Shown here piece after piece: positions 18,663-29,426 of a stretch of DNA of 64,000 nucleotides. Made by a program: the position numbers and the translations under genes. The stretch is taken from assembly GCA_039105265.1 (NCBI GenBank), contig JAPFFF010000003.1:6262001-6326000 (forward strand). The letters run 5' to 3'. Position 1 is the stretch's first letter, and the number at the start of each line of letters is the position of its first letter. The DNA is from Tritrichomonas musculus (Eukaryota > Parabasalia > Tritrichomonadida > Tritrichomonadidae). The notes below the pieces were generated by a model, which ran no database searches, was not told the DNA's origin, and saw only the letters and a list, made by a program, of their open reading frames with translations.

Positions 18663-21338
18663 ATGGATAAAATAATACTCGATATCGAATCGCATATCGA
18701 TGTTCTGTATAGTGATAATGCATCTCAAGAAGAGCGAATGCAAGCAGATTCTTGGATTCGCGATTGGCAATACTCTGATGGCGTTTTTGAGCAATGTTTT
18801 GCAATAATTGCTCGTGAATTATCTACATCTAATATCAATTCTCGTTTAATGTTTGTTTCAATAAAAGTTCTCCAAGAACGAATCAGATATTCATTTAAGA
18901 AGTTAAGCCCAGAACTTATTGGATCAATATTAGAATGTCTTATAGGAATTGCAAAAATCAATGTTAGCATTTATGAGTCAAAAAATCAAGATAATAGCCA
19001 AAGTATTACAATTACACCTCAATTACAGTTTGCTCTTATGTCAATTTGCGATTTAATTACAATGTCTTCGTCGAATTTTTTTGAAATTGCAGAAGCAATT
19101 CCAGACTGTCTGAAAATGCTATTCCTTGCATTATTTTTCGAAGAATCAAAAGAAACCTACCATCACAGGCATGTAAGTTATGATTGTCTTATTCAGCATA
19201 GTTTAGTTGAATACGGAATTGAGGTGTTGAAATCCACCCCAATGAGCGTTGAATGGATGCGATGCTTTGGCGGTATTGTCTCAATTGCTAAATCTTGCGA
19301 AATGTATATTCCTCTAATACCTCGATTACCAGAAACAATTACAAATATAGAAACAATTTCTCTTTTACTAAAAGTTTTAAGAGAAAATATTTATTCTGTA
19401 AATATAGTGTTCCAACCTTTTATCGAAATTATTATTGAATTCAATGTTGCATATTCGCAAGCCCTTCGGCAACTTGCTGTATCAGAACCTCAAGCCCATA
19501 TTTTTCTCCAAGGTTTATGGTCCTCGTTTTTTACAATTGATGCGCAATGTGACCTTTACAAGAATATTGAATTGTTAATGTCTGCGTTTCAAGAATTTTT
19601 CGAAGTTACAAATATCCTTCAAGTTGATGTTCAGTTATGGAAAGAATTACTGACCAATTCAAGAAAAATGATCTCTGAGTGTGAATCCAATGAAGCGCTT
19701 GATAAAGCAATGGAACCGATAAAAATTGCATTTTTTCGACTCTGTTCACGACAATATATGAATCTTTTAATATTAACTTGTAATTATACATTTAATCAAG
19801 CAGATGACTTGGATAATGCTCTCAATATATCTGAATTTGGACTTAGTTTATATAAATTATATGATGAAATTATATGTAATCTTAACACACTATCAAAAGG
19901 ATTGCTAAACCAATTTTTATTAAATGAAGAGCAAAAAACGTATGGTATATTGAAAATAGCCGGTTTAAATGCACAACATATAGAAGATCACGCCCTCCTT
20001 TGTAAATATGCGCAATTTGCCCTTGAATGTACTGATGACGCTGGGATATTTGTTGGGTGTTCATTTATCAATTCAGCATTCAAATATGTTCCTGAATATA
20101 TTATTCAGTTTATTTCATACACGATTCAGGTTTATCCTGCAATTCCTCTTTATGCGAGTGAATCATTGTGCAAAATGTCAAAAAAATTCCCTGAAAGCTT
20201 TCTTCAAGCAGATCCAGATATATTAAACATTCTGATCAATTTGCTTAAATACGGGCGAAACCCAACTAAGGCTCATTTAATTTTGACTATTTTAAATGTT
20301 ATTGTTCGTGTGAACCCGTTAGAATTGGCAAACCCAATTCTAGAACAAATAAGTTCTTATTGTGTTCAATTTGCAAACGCTGTTAATACATACATACATT
20401 ATCTTAAGCCTTTTGTTTCATTTATTACCTACATGAACAGGTATCCGCAAGATCATATGCTTGACGCTTTTTACAATGCTCTTTCTATATCAATGATAAA
20501 TGCGCTAGGAATTGCTTGCATGCATCCAAATTGTGAAGTACAAGAATTTATTTCAATATTCTTCGAGTCGTTGATTATAAATCATTGGTTAAGCGATTTG
20601 AATATTGTATCAGAGTATATTCAGCATATCATTGAAAATGGAGTAATACAATATTTTCATATTGATCGAATTATTCTTTTACTCCCTCTTGAAATAATCC
20701 CACCAAAAGTTTTTGAATTATGTAATAATGCTTTTATTCCAATTAATACGACAAATTTAAATCAGAATAATATTGATAATTTAAGTATGAATGTAAATTT
20801 TGCTAAATACAAGTATGGGACAGATGAAGCTGAAAATATTGTGGATTCGATTACAAGTATTATTAAAAAAGTTGTTCTTGCACGATCTTTTCAGCATTTG
20901 GCACTATTTTCGCCATTAATTTTTACTGAAATTATTTTAAGAGCTAGATCAAAGAACCCGTGTAATAATGTATATGATACAATTATTGAAACAATCCAAC
21001 TTTGCCAATATGGTGAAGTTCCTCACGAAATTCTGGTTTGCATATTAAACGGATGTACAAAGAAAGCATTTAGATGTGAAAGGCATCAATCTCCTTTCCT
21101 CCTAAATCCAATGAAAATGTTAGGTCTTCTGATGACTCATGATGAATATGTTCAACTTTTTTTAGCTGCGATTCCTGCTGCTGCTTCACAAAATGCTCTT
21201 AGTACAAATGGAAATAATCCTGCGATGAATTACTTAAATGTAATTAATAATCCATCTAGTACATCTATTGATTGTTCAATAGCTATTGATAGCTTTAAGA
21301 AGTATTATACGATGACTGCAGAACAATCTATTCAATAA
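18663..21338 (+). CDS. Importin-beta superfamily karyopherin (importin-13/transportin-3-like)
   Basis: 891 residues, all helical with HEAT-like spacing. The N-terminal ~100 residues match the importin-beta N-terminal domain: a short helix (IDVLYSDNASQEERMQADSW), then a second segment with NSRLMFVSIKVLQERIRYSF at ~57-77. This is the position where the Ran-binding repeats of transportin-3, Mtr10 and importin-13 show the 'FAAQTMKMKI' type motif. The size is near that of transportin-3 (~920 residues). The role would be Ran-dependent nuclear transport through the pore, with the cargo unknown. Resemblance to exportin-type proteins means subfamily is uncertain. No transmembrane or low-complexity insert is present. 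It is followed by a 417-base spacer, then another plus-strand gene. Confidence 0.8.
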   Translation: MDKIILDIESHIDVLYSDNASQEERMQADSWIRDWQYSDGVFEQCFAIIARELSTSNINSRLMFVSIKVLQERIRYSFKKLSPELIGSILECLIGIAKINVSIYESKNQDNSQSITITPQLQFALMSICDLITMSSSNFFEIAEAIPDCLKMLFLALFFEESKETYHHRHVSYDCLIQHSLVEYGIEVLKSTPMSVEWMRCFGGIVSIAKSCEMYIPLIPRLPETITNIETISLLLKVLRENIYSVNIVFQPFIEIIIEFNVAYSQALRQLAVSEPQAHIFLQGLWSSFFTIDAQCDLYKNIELLMSAFQEFFEVTNILQVDVQLWKELLTNSRKMISECESNEALDKAMEPIKIAFFRLCSRQYMNLLILTCNYTFNQADDLDNALNISEFGLSLYKLYDEIICNLNTLSKGLLNQFLLNEEQKTYGILKIAGLNAQHIEDHALLCKYAQFALECTDDAGIFVGCSFINSAFKYVPEYIIQFISYTIQVYPAIPLYASESLCKMSKKFPESFLQADPDILNILINLLKYGRNPTKAHLILTILNVIVRVNPLELANPILEQISSYCVQFANAVNTYIHYLKPFVSFITYMNRYPQDHMLDAFYNALSISMINALGIACMHPNCEVQEFISIFFESLIINHWLSDLNIVSEYIQHIIENGVIQYFHIDRIILLLPLEIIPPKVFELCNNAFIPINTTNLNQNNIDNLSMNVNFAKYKYGTDEAENIVDSITSIIKKVVLARSFQHLALFSPLIFTEIILRARSKNPCNNVYDTIIETIQLCQYGEVPHEILVCILNGCTKKAFRCERHQSPFLLNPMKMLGLLMTHDEYVQLFLAAIPAAASQNALSTNGNNPAMNYLNVINNPSSTSIDCSIAIDSFKKYYTMTAEQSIQ

Positions 21339-21755
21339 TGTTTGTATTTTGTTTGTATTAATATTCTATATTGTTTTTTATGTTATACACGATAACTTAT
21401 TATGTATAATTACTTATTTCATATAATAATTTATTTATTTACTTTTATATTTTGTAAAACATAACATTCATCCTGTTTTGATGATAATAATTGTGTGAAC
21501 TCTTTTTTTTATTTATATAAAGTGTTTTTTGTATATGTATTTATAAAGTATTGAAAAAAAAAACATATTTCTCAATTTTTAAGTCAAATAAAAACTGAAA
21601 ATTAATTTTTTATTCATTTCTAAAATAGGTTTATTATATTGCAATATAGAAAAATATCATAAAAATAGATTTTTAACGATTTTTTATTTTTCAATGATAA
21701 AAAAACGAGTATTTTTAAATTTTTTTTCTATAAAATCTTTGCACTCGAGAAATCG
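21339..21755. other. Intergenic, A/T-rich, nothing recognised
   Basis: 417 bases with short T and A runs only. No RNA gene, repeat or clear promoter motif. Confidence 0.6.
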
Positions 21756-22703
21756 ATGTATCGAGCTATTCCTGAAGTAAATAGAATATGTGCCATGGCA
21801 GAACGCGGGAGAAGCTATAAGCTTCATCAGCAAGCTCTTGCCCGCATTAAAAATCGGCCTGCTACTTTTAAACAATCTGATTCAATGAATAATTGTGGAG
21901 CAATACCTTCTTATGCCGGTTCAACAACGAATGGTGATGCAAAATCGAATTGTACCCGCTCAACTTCTCTACTCAGTAAAGCTCAAAAAGAAAAACAACT
22001 TCAGATTTATAACGAAAACCAGAAGATCTTAAAAGCAATTGAATATCAATCGCCAACAATATGTCGTGCTGATTTCTTCGAGCATGAATTAGATCACGAA
22101 AGGCAGGTTAGTAGAATGACAGGTAAACCTGAAATTTATGGATTTCCAGTTACAAAAGAAAGCAATAAAGCAAATTTAAATAAAAAAAATAAAAGTAAAA
22201 AGAACAAGAATTTTGATCCAGAAATTGTTCGTCCAATGCCTAAAAAATTTGATATAGCAAGCTTTGAAAACGCAGAATCCAAATCTTCCCAGTCAAAGAA
22301 AAAGCCACAGAAAGGAGGCAATAAGAACAATGGTTCGAATGGTGGCCAATTAGATGATATTTTGACAAATGGCGCGAATGGTCTTTTAAATACTCCTCAA
22401 GACAATGCAAATGCGCAAAATAAAAAGCAGCAAAAGCCAAAAGCTCAGCAGAACAAGCAAACAAAATCTAAAAATGACCAGTCTGGTCCTTTAGAAGAAG
22501 CTGTCTCAAGCGCAGTAAATGATCTTAGCAAAACTCCACAAACAGATGATCAAGAAAAAGATGACAAAAAGGAAGATGAAGAAAAGGAAGATGATGATAA
22601 GGAAGATGATGATACAGAAGATGGTGAAAAGAAAGATGAAAATGGTGATTTAGAAAAAATTGTCGGAGGAGGCATTGATGCTTTAGCTGGTGGCGCAAAA
22701 TAA
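21756..22703 (+). CDS. CFAP97/KIAA1430-like protein with acidic C-terminal tail
   Basis: 315 residues. The first half resembles the CFAP97 (hemingway, KIAA1430) domain. It has a basic helix with RGRSYKLHQQALARIKNRPA (~18-37) and, ~55 residues later, KAQKEKQLQIYNENQKILKA (~75-94), where the family has its 'I..EN..LL..I' signature. A short conserved-looking block with GKPEIYGFPVTKE follows. The remainder is Lys/Asn/Gln-rich and ends in an Asp/Glu/Lys tract (DDKKEDEEKEDDDKEDDD) before a final LEKIVGGGIDALAGG. CFAP97 proteins are tied to cilia and flagella, which fits a flagellated parabasalid. The match is from memory of the motif and is moderate. Confidence 0.55.
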   Translation: MYRAIPEVNRICAMAERGRSYKLHQQALARIKNRPATFKQSDSMNNCGAIPSYAGSTTNGDAKSNCTRSTSLLSKAQKEKQLQIYNENQKILKAIEYQSPTICRADFFEHELDHERQVSRMTGKPEIYGFPVTKESNKANLNKKNKSKKNKNFDPEIVRPMPKKFDIASFENAESKSSQSKKKPQKGGNKNNGSNGGQLDDILTNGANGLLNTPQDNANAQNKKQQKPKAQQNKQTKSKNDQSGPLEEAVSSAVNDLSKTPQTDDQEKDDKKEDEEKEDDDKEDDDTEDGEKKDENGDLEKIVGGGIDALAGGAK

Positions 22704-23012
22704 AAATGGAACAGAAAATTTTGTGAAAAAAATAAATATTTTTTTTCGAACATCGTATGTTTTTGTTTTACCAAAATAATTTGATATAAAAATATTAAAA
22801 ATTTAATTAAAAATCAATATACGTTGCTCGATTGAAATTTAAAGTAATATCGTTATAATTGTTTAGCATAACTCGTAAAAAAATAAAGTAATAATATTGC
22901 TTAAATACAAATTACAATTAAATTCCCTATTCATAAATCATAAAACCAAACGGCATAAATAAAATATATATTTATATATAATGTCAAAATAAGGTTTTGA
23001 GCTTTTGAAAAA
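22704..23012. other. Convergent intergenic spacer, nothing recognised
   Basis: 309 A/T-rich bases between converging stop codons, with short tandem TATA runs near 22965-22985. No gene or RNA seen. Confidence 0.6.
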
Positions 23013-26000
23013 TCAATGATGAGCTAAAGGCGACATTGGAACAGTTTGTTCTTCAGAATCCTGATCACTATCATCACTGTCGTCATCATCATCATCGTTA
23101 TTTGCTTTATCATCACTCGAATTATTATTTTCTTCTTCTTCATTAGAATCACTATCCTCGCTATTGTTACTCTTACTATTATCGCTTGAATTTGCGTTAT
23201 TTTGCTTTTCTGCTTCAATAATTTTTGATTTCATTGTATTATAGGCATCTGAAGCAGCATCTATTCCAGATGTTTCATGAGTTGACAAAACAGTTGATGC
23301 ATCTCTGACTCTGGAGCCAATACTTTCAAATTTACCGTCCATTTGATTAGCTGCATTAACCAAAAAGTCTGCAATTTTAGTTTGTGATAAAAAGTGAGCA
23401 ATATCATATTTTGTTGAAAGCAATGCAATAAGCTGAGCGCTTTCATCAATGATTTCTGGATAGAGCATATCTTGATTCATGAAAATGTTAAAAATTTTTT
23501 GAACAATAATATGATAAAATGATCTGAAGCTATTTACATCGCATGCATTCAAAAGATGTAAAACTTGAACAACAACAGCAGATTCTTGTCTCGATGATAA
23601 CAAAGGTAAAACACTGTTTTGTATGTCATGCTCTTGTACACTGTTGGGAGCGAGTTCAATCAAATGAATTAAAGTTCTAAGGAGCTCGCTTTTCATTGAT
23701 ACTGAATAAAGTAAATCTTGCATAAGGCAAGATACAATTAACGATATTTGTGGAATTTCTGCTTTTCCTTTTGCTGCATTAGATAGAATTGTAAGAGAAG
23801 TGGTCATATCCCCACAAGTAGAAGAAAGAAACATCTGTGCAAACAAAGAAAGCATGCCAGTCTCAGATATTAGTTCACATCCAGAAGGATGAGAAGTTAG
23901 GGCTCCAATAAATTTGAGAGCATAATTGGCCAAAACAGGAGATTTATCGTTCATTGATGAAACAAGTAATTTCAAAACTCCTTCACTAATTGTTGTATCT
24001 TTGCAAAATTGTTCGGATGAAAAAAGAGAAGTAAATATTTGCAAACGTTGAGAAACATGTCCTTCTATTTGAAGGATTGATTGAAGAAGAGGATAATTTG
24101 CAAGCATCGATGAAACCGATGGAACCATTGATAGCATAAAGATCAAAAAGAGAGAAGCAGTTACGAGACGATTTCCATCTAATAAACTTTTCAATTCATC
24201 AAAAATTTCAAGATGTTTAGCTAGCTTCTTTATATCTTTTTGTGTGCAAAGTTGAACAACTTTAACTAACGAATCACTAACATTTGATCTCGAACCTGCT
24301 TTAACAATTGCTAGAACGAGACGAACAATACTTTTCTTCGGAACTCGTTGAATTAGGATATCAATAATATTATCAGGAACATCTAAATTCTTCTCAAGAA
24401 CACTGATAAAACTTTTGATTTGTTCAGATGGCATCGAATCTTCAATTTGAGGTAAAAGAATTGAAAGAGCATCAAGTTCGTTTTGATTGTTGATCATGTT
24501 GATACCTTCAGGTGTAAAGAACTTGATTAATTTGTCTTTAAATTGGGATACATGCTCGCTGTCCAGTCTAGCAACCATCCGAACAACATATGGGCCTAAA
24601 GCAAGTTCCGATATCATATCAACAAAAATTGGAATAAATTTCATTATTAAATCAATTTGTTCCATTGGAACTTTTAGACAAAATTTAACAACAGCTACAA
24701 TAGATGATATTGAATTCTTCTTTTTGATAGCGTTGGGGTTTGAGATTTTTTCTTTATCTTTCTCAGATTTGTCATCTTCTTCGTCATCTGAATTTGTAGT
24801 GTTGATACTAACTTCATTATTATTATCCTTTAATTGGTTGTTGTATGAATCAATGATGAAGTCAATCATCTTGAGTCCGATTCTATCTAAAAATGTTGGA
24901 AAATCGGATTCACTAAGAACTTCTGATGCTAAAAGAATTATTGAATCTGCATTTTTTTGTTTGGGGTCTTTATATTCATCAATAATCTTTTCATCTTGTA
25001 AAATTTTTCTATATTTTTCATCAATATGGTCAACAAGAAAACTAACGACTGTTGGAAAATTTTTTTCATCTGGATTTTTGAGCACTTGCTTGAGATAGTC
25101 TACATCTAATGGTGGGCATGCAATTGGTTCATCTATAAAATTTTTAGAAACATCTTTACAGCCATCGAAGTATATTTCACCATCTTTCCATAATTTGACA
25201 ATTTCATTGAATTCTGGTCGGTCATTTGGACTTTGCGCCCAACATCTCGTTATCAGTCGTTTCAACGAATCTGGCTGAATGTGATTAACAGGTAATCTCC
25301 ATTGTTTGTTAACGACTTTATCGAAAATTTCTTGATGAGTTTTATCACGAAATGGAATTTGTCGTGTAGCCATCTCCCAAAGGATTACACCATATGAATA
25401 TGTATCAACTTTAAGGCCGTATCTTTTTCTTTCAAGAACCTCTGGTGCAGTGTAATGAGGGGTACCTACGCCTCCTATTAATTCTTTTTTATCTTTCATC
25501 ATTCCAGCAAGTCCAAAGTCAGCGATCTTCGCAGTATCAGTATCATCAAGTAAGATATTCATTGTCTTTAAATCTCGGTGAACTATTCCATTTGTATGTA
25601 GAAAGCGCATTCCTTCGGCAACTTGATAAGCAATAGCTGTCAAACGCTCAGCACTTAAAGGTTTCATATTTGGTCGATGTAAACGATCAAAAAGTGATTT
25701 GCCAGGACAAAAACGTGTAATAATTCGATATGGTTCTTTAATGTGGGCGCCAACAAGTTCAAGAACATATCTATGTTTGAGAGGTTCCATTGTTGCCACT
25801 TCAGAATATAGAGCAGCCCATGTTTGTATGGTTAATTTGTCTGATCTAACTTCTTTTACTGCAAGTAGTTCAGCTGTTGATAAGCGAATAGAAAGAAAAA
25901 CAGTTCCAAAACCGCCAGAACCTAAAGCTTTATCTAGCTTTAAATCTTCACAAGGAATATCAATTGATGTAAAAACAGCAAGCTCTTTATCCATCCTCTT

Positions 26001-26603
26001 CTTTAATTCTACAATTGGAATTGCATCTGAAGACGGATGAGCTTTTAATTTAGAACCTTGTTTCATTTCTTTTTTTGAAGGTAAGTGGTTTGATATGGAA
26101 TGAAGTCGAGCTTCTATAAGCTGCTGAACATCAACAGAATTGGTACATGAAATAGCTGATTCACGTACACTGCAAAGAGCGTTTCGAAGATGGTCTAAGT
26201 CTGCCCTCTTATTGACCTGGTCTTGGATTTTATCAAAAATAATAACTTTTTCGGGATCAAGAGAAAGTTGAGTACAAATATCTATAAGAGTTTTTCTGAA
26301 TCCATCGATGTAGTTATGCATATGCATTGAATGCCAGTTGAGAGCTGCATTGATCCATTTTGCGCCAAGAAGTGGTAAAACTGTTTCAAAATGCGAGAAA
26401 AGTCCATTAAGACGTTGAAGTGCTTGTTTTTCGGGTGGTGTAAGTTCCTTTGTTTTTAATGGTTGAATAGCGTTGATAAAAGATTTAATATTTTGAAGTA
26501 TATAAGCTAGAGAAGCGCGATAGACATATGATGCTTGTGCAAGAGGAAAAATTCTTCTTGCTGCTTCTTGGGTTTCATTTATTAGTTGTTCTGTTGACGT
26601 CAT
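23013..26603 (-). CDS. TKL-family protein kinase with N-terminal helical domain and C-terminal armadillo-like repeats
   Basis: 1196 residues. The N-terminal ~200 residues are helical (EAARRIFPLAQASYVYRASL and onward) and resemble the helical N-termini common on trichomonad TKL kinases. The kinase domain covers ~220-490 and looks catalytically complete: GSGGFGTVF loop (~228), AVKEV lysine, HRDLKTMNILL (~342), DFGLAG (~365), and VGTPHYTAPEVLERKRYGLK with DTYSYGVILWEMATRQIPF. Family TKL is indicated by the DTYSYGVILWE and RCWAQSPNDRPEF motifs. A ~600-residue helical-repeat region follows, with ARM/HEAT character and repeats such as ANYALKFIGALTSHPSG. A Ser/Asn/Asp-rich tail (~1125-1180) precedes TVPMSPLAHH. 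It is probably a cytosolic signalling kinase with a protein-binding solenoid. Confidence 0.95.
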   Translation of the reverse strand: MTSTEQLINETQEAARRIFPLAQASYVYRASLAYILQNIKSFINAIQPLKTKELTPPEKQALQRLNGLFSHFETVLPLLGAKWINAALNWHSMHMHNYIDGFRKTLIDICTQLSLDPEKVIIFDKIQDQVNKRADLDHLRNALCSVRESAISCTNSVDVQQLIEARLHSISNHLPSKKEMKQGSKLKAHPSSDAIPIVELKKRMDKELAVFTSIDIPCEDLKLDKALGSGGFGTVFLSIRLSTAELLAVKEVRSDKLTIQTWAALYSEVATMEPLKHRYVLELVGAHIKEPYRIITRFCPGKSLFDRLHRPNMKPLSAERLTAIAYQVAEGMRFLHTNGIVHRDLKTMNILLDDTDTAKIADFGLAGMMKDKKELIGGVGTPHYTAPEVLERKRYGLKVDTYSYGVILWEMATRQIPFRDKTHQEIFDKVVNKQWRLPVNHIQPDSLKRLITRCWAQSPNDRPEFNEIVKLWKDGEIYFDGCKDVSKNFIDEPIACPPLDVDYLKQVLKNPDEKNFPTVVSFLVDHIDEKYRKILQDEKIIDEYKDPKQKNADSIILLASEVLSESDFPTFLDRIGLKMIDFIIDSYNNQLKDNNNEVSINTTNSDDEEDDKSEKDKEKISNPNAIKKKNSISSIVAVVKFCLKVPMEQIDLIMKFIPIFVDMISELALGPYVVRMVARLDSEHVSQFKDKLIKFFTPEGINMINNQNELDALSILLPQIEDSMPSEQIKSFISVLEKNLDVPDNIIDILIQRVPKKSIVRLVLAIVKAGSRSNVSDSLVKVVQLCTQKDIKKLAKHLEIFDELKSLLDGNRLVTASLFLIFMLSMVPSVSSMLANYPLLQSILQIEGHVSQRLQIFTSLFSSEQFCKDTTISEGVLKLLVSSMNDKSPVLANYALKFIGALTSHPSGCELISETGMLSLFAQMFLSSTCGDMTTSLTILSNAAKGKAEIPQISLIVSCLMQDLLYSVSMKSELLRTLIHLIELAPNSVQEHDIQNSVLPLLSSRQESAVVVQVLHLLNACDVNSFRSFYHIIVQKIFNIFMNQDMLYPEIIDESAQLIALLSTKYDIAHFLSQTKIADFLVNAANQMDGKFESIGSRVRDASTVLSTHETSGIDAASDAYNTMKSKIIEAEKQNNANSSDNSKSNNSEDSDSNEEEENNNSSDDKANNDDDDDDSDDSDQDSEEQTVPMSPLAHH

Positions 26604-27117
26604 TAGGATAGAGTATTACTCATAAAAAGTTAATTTATTCACAAAAAAAATTTCAGTGATTGAGTGTTCAGGATAATGATATATATCTAAAAATCCAAAA
26701 AAAAAAAAAAAAAAAAAAAAAAAAAGCATCGGAATATAAACATATAAAAATTATTTTTTACCCGAACTTTTGTAAATTTTTATGAACTTTTAAGAAGATT
26801 ATATATTTTAAAAAGTCGTTAGCATTGAATTGAAGATAAAAATATGATGTTAACAGCTAATATGTTAACAATTCTAAAAAAACCAGTCGATTAAAGTAGG
26901 ATATACATATTTTCATATAGTTCGTAGTTAAAACTCTGCTTTTCATAATAAAGACTAATACTCTTGAGTATTTAGTCATAAAATTTGTGAAAAAATAAAC
27001 AGAGTTATAAAAAATATATTCAAAACATAATAGGTTGGTGGAAATTATATGAAAAATGATTTATTTCAAAGATAGTAAATAAAATAGAATAAATATATGT
27101 TCAGTTCTAATATGAAA
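26604..27117. other. Intergenic with a 29-base A tract, no gene seen
   Basis: 514 bases upstream of the TKL kinase ATG and downstream of the Rab stop codon. A run of 29 A occurs at 26697-26725. No RNA gene or inverted repeat recognised. Confidence 0.6.
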
Positions 27118-27720
27118 TTAAGAGCAGCAGCCGTCTTCTTTATCAAGTTTTTTAGGTTCATTTTTATTGGTTTTCTTTATTACCACAGTTCCATCATTTA
27201 TCTTTTCAATATACATTTGAGCAACAGTGTTAACAAGATCAATAATTCCATTTCCAGTTTTTGCACTAACTTCATAATAGACGGCATCAATTTCTTTTGC
27301 TTTTTCTGTTCCTTCGTTTGAAGAAATGAGATCATCTCCTTTTGTAATATCCATTTTATTGCAAATCAGAAACTTCAGAGTAGGTGTGGCGCCATTTTGA
27401 TTTAGACTATTTATCCAATAGTCAACAATACTGAAGCTGCTTCTGTCATCTCTAGAATAAACAAGAAAAACTACGTTTGTTCCTCTATAATAAATTGGGG
27501 CTAGGCATCGATACCTTTCTTGCCCTGCAGTATCCCATATTTGCATTTGTATTTCACGGTCATCATGCCTGACTTTTTTGTAGGAGTATGTTGCTCCAAT
27601 TGTAGATGCTTGATTATCGGTGAAAGTGTTCTGGATAATTCTAGTGAGAATAGATGTTTTACCAACAGCCGAGTCGCCTAGAAGAATAATTTTGATTTCA
27701 ACACTGTCGTTGTTTGTCAT
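27118..27720 (-). CDS. Rab-family small GTPase
   Basis: 200 residues, typical Rab length. The G1 P-loop is GDSAVGKTS (15-23), G2 is around TIGATYSYKK, G3 is WDTAGQE followed by the Rab-type RYRCLAPIYYRGTN, G4 is NKMD and G5 is SAKTGNG. The C-terminus ends in GCCS, a di-cysteine context suited to geranylgeranylation and membrane attachment. The switch region and 'YRG' favour a Rab5/Rab21/Rab22-like endosomal group, but I cannot fix the subfamily. It is a vesicle-traffic switch cycling between GTP and GDP forms. Confidence 0.96.
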   Translation of the reverse strand: MTNNDSVEIKIILLGDSAVGKTSILTRIIQNTFTDNQASTIGATYSYKKVRHDDREIQMQIWDTAGQERYRCLAPIYYRGTNVVFLVYSRDDRSSFSIVDYWINSLNQNGATPTLKFLICNKMDITKGDDLISSNEGTEKAKEIDAVYYEVSAKTGNGIIDLVNTVAQMYIEKINDGTVVIKKTNKNEPKKLDKEDGCCS

Positions 27721-28024
27721 TTAATAATTTAATATAATCGACAATTCTAAAATTTGATTTTCTTCTTTTGAGAAATAACCGGCAAAATATTCAAAAGGAA
27801 TCCATAAAATAAAAACTTATTTATCTTCATTTTTTATTTATAAAATATTCAATTTTTGAGATTTTTGATTTATTTTTAAAATGAATTACATTTTGATACT
27901 AATATTTATTTAAACAATAAAATGAAAATTTGAAATAAAACTAAAATAATCAAATAAATAAATGTTGTTCAAAAAATGTTTTGAATACTAATACAATTTA
28001 CTATTTTCACAGGTAAGAGAACAT
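27721..28024. other. Intergenic, nothing recognised
   Basis: 304 A/T-rich bases upstream of the Rab gene and downstream of the next minus-strand gene. No repeat, RNA gene or convincing promoter element. Confidence 0.6.
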
Positions 28025-29389
28025 TTATTTGTGTCTGCATATTAAAAGATTGTGATTTTTTTCCGCAATTTCATATTTATAGCAAATATTTTGTTGCTCA
28101 GAAAGTTGTTTAATCGCATTTATCAGCATTGATCTGAGTTTTGGCTCTTGAGCCATTGGAATACGTGTTGGTGGTCCAACCAGAAAGTGAATGGTCAAGA
28201 ATTTGTATGAATCTGCCCATTCCAATATTTCCCATGCATAATCGGATGCTGTATTTACAGGGTAGCTTTGTAGATCAACAATCATAACCAGTGATGTAGA
28301 TTCAGCAGTGTCATCTTTCATGTCGTTAAATACAATATTATTTGCAGTATAAACTTTTGGGAAGTTGCTAAATTTAATTTCAACATCGCGAGTCAAAGAT
28401 TGAACTACTGAATCAGAAGAAATTGAACGATTTTTTGAATGTGCGTTTATATTATCAATTAATGATGAAATTATTTCTTTCTCAATAGGTGATTTCGTTT
28501 TTGGGGCGGGCTCGGTTTGTGAGTTGCCAGCTTTTTGTTGTTGTTGATCGTTATTGTTATTATTTGCATCAGCTGTTAAAGCAGAAGTTAATTCAGTTGC
28601 TTCAGTTTTCTTCTTTGATTTTGCTTTTTTTCTCTTAGGTAATAATGTTTGAAGATCACATTCAATTAACGATGGATTCGTTTTTGATATTTCTGCTTTA
28701 ATTCTTACGCTTTTACATATCTTAATAATATGTTGTGGTAAATCTTTTTGATTTACAGAATAATAATCACCTTGAGGTTTGATTGTAATTTTTCCTTTAA
28801 ATGGCTCATTTCTCCAACATATCAGTTTTTGGCGAAATTTTTTCTCCCTTTCATTGAATCTAAAAGGATAAATAATTATTGTTCGATTTTTTGGATCAGT
28901 TTCCATAGAAATTGCTTCCTTTTTTGCCTTTGAGATTGCTGGACCGGTGTTCAAATGGGGATGGCGATTGCAAAGAGGAATATATTTTGTTTGGCAACAA
29001 ATAATGTGAGGTTCTGCAAAAGATTTATATGGTTTTAACCCATTTGCGCGAATAACATCTTCGACGTGTGCTGGAAATTTCTCCATTTGTTTGTTTGTAT
29101 ATCGTCCTGTAAATCCTGGGCTCCTTGGAACAAATTTTAATTCTCCTTTAAAACTATTTTTATATGTTTCAATTGCTTCGTGTAAGTACTTGTCAGCTGC
29201 ATTGTAATCTGTTGCCGAAAGAAATATTTTTAGTTCTGTTGGGGGAGGACGAGTCATTTTCCAAAATTTAGAAAATTTTTTAACGTATTTTTTCATTCCT
29301 TGAATGCAAAAATTGTTCAATGATTTCGAAATCATATTGTCAGAAAAGAAATAAAAAAATTTATACTTTTTTTTATTTAACATCAACAA
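28025..29389 (-). CDS. Hypothetical protein, likely starting at 29257
   Basis: The open frame gives 454 residues, but the first 44 are Lys/Phe/Asn-rich and look like translated 5' leader. The Met at 29257 (MTRPPPTELKIFLSATDYNA) starts the ordered part and gives ~410 residues. Residues ~1-190 from that start form a compact basic region, including PRSPGFTGRYTNKQMEKFPA and several Cys/His (IICCQTKYIPLCNRHPH). A basic, Gln/Asn-rich linker follows (KRKKAKSKKKTEATE, then a poly-Asn/Gln tract). The last ~120 residues look like an alpha/beta domain (SLVMIVDLQSYPVN, LTIHFLVGPPTRIP). No signal peptide or membrane helix. I do not recognise the family. The Cys/His cluster could bind metal, but that is speculative. 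Confidence 0.7.
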   Translation of the reverse strand: MLMLNKKKYKFFYFFSDNMISKSLNNFCIQGMKKYVKKFSKFWKMTRPPPTELKIFLSATDYNAADKYLHEAIETYKNSFKGELKFVPRSPGFTGRYTNKQMEKFPAHVEDVIRANGLKPYKSFAEPHIICCQTKYIPLCNRHPHLNTGPAISKAKKEAISMETDPKNRTIIIYPFRFNEREKKFRQKLICWRNEPFKGKITIKPQGDYYSVNQKDLPQHIIKICKSVRIKAEISKTNPSLIECDLQTLLPKRKKAKSKKKTEATELTSALTADANNNNNDQQQQKAGNSQTEPAPKTKSPIEKEIISSLIDNINAHSKNRSISSDSVVQSLTRDVEIKFSNFPKVYTANNIVFNDMKDDTAESTSLVMIVDLQSYPVNTASDYAWEILEWADSYKFLTIHFLVGPPTRIPMAQEPKLRSMLINAIKQLSEQQNICYKYEIAEKNHNLLICRHK

Positions 29390-29426
29390 ACGAAAATATG
29401 CTTCATATATATAAAAATATATATAA

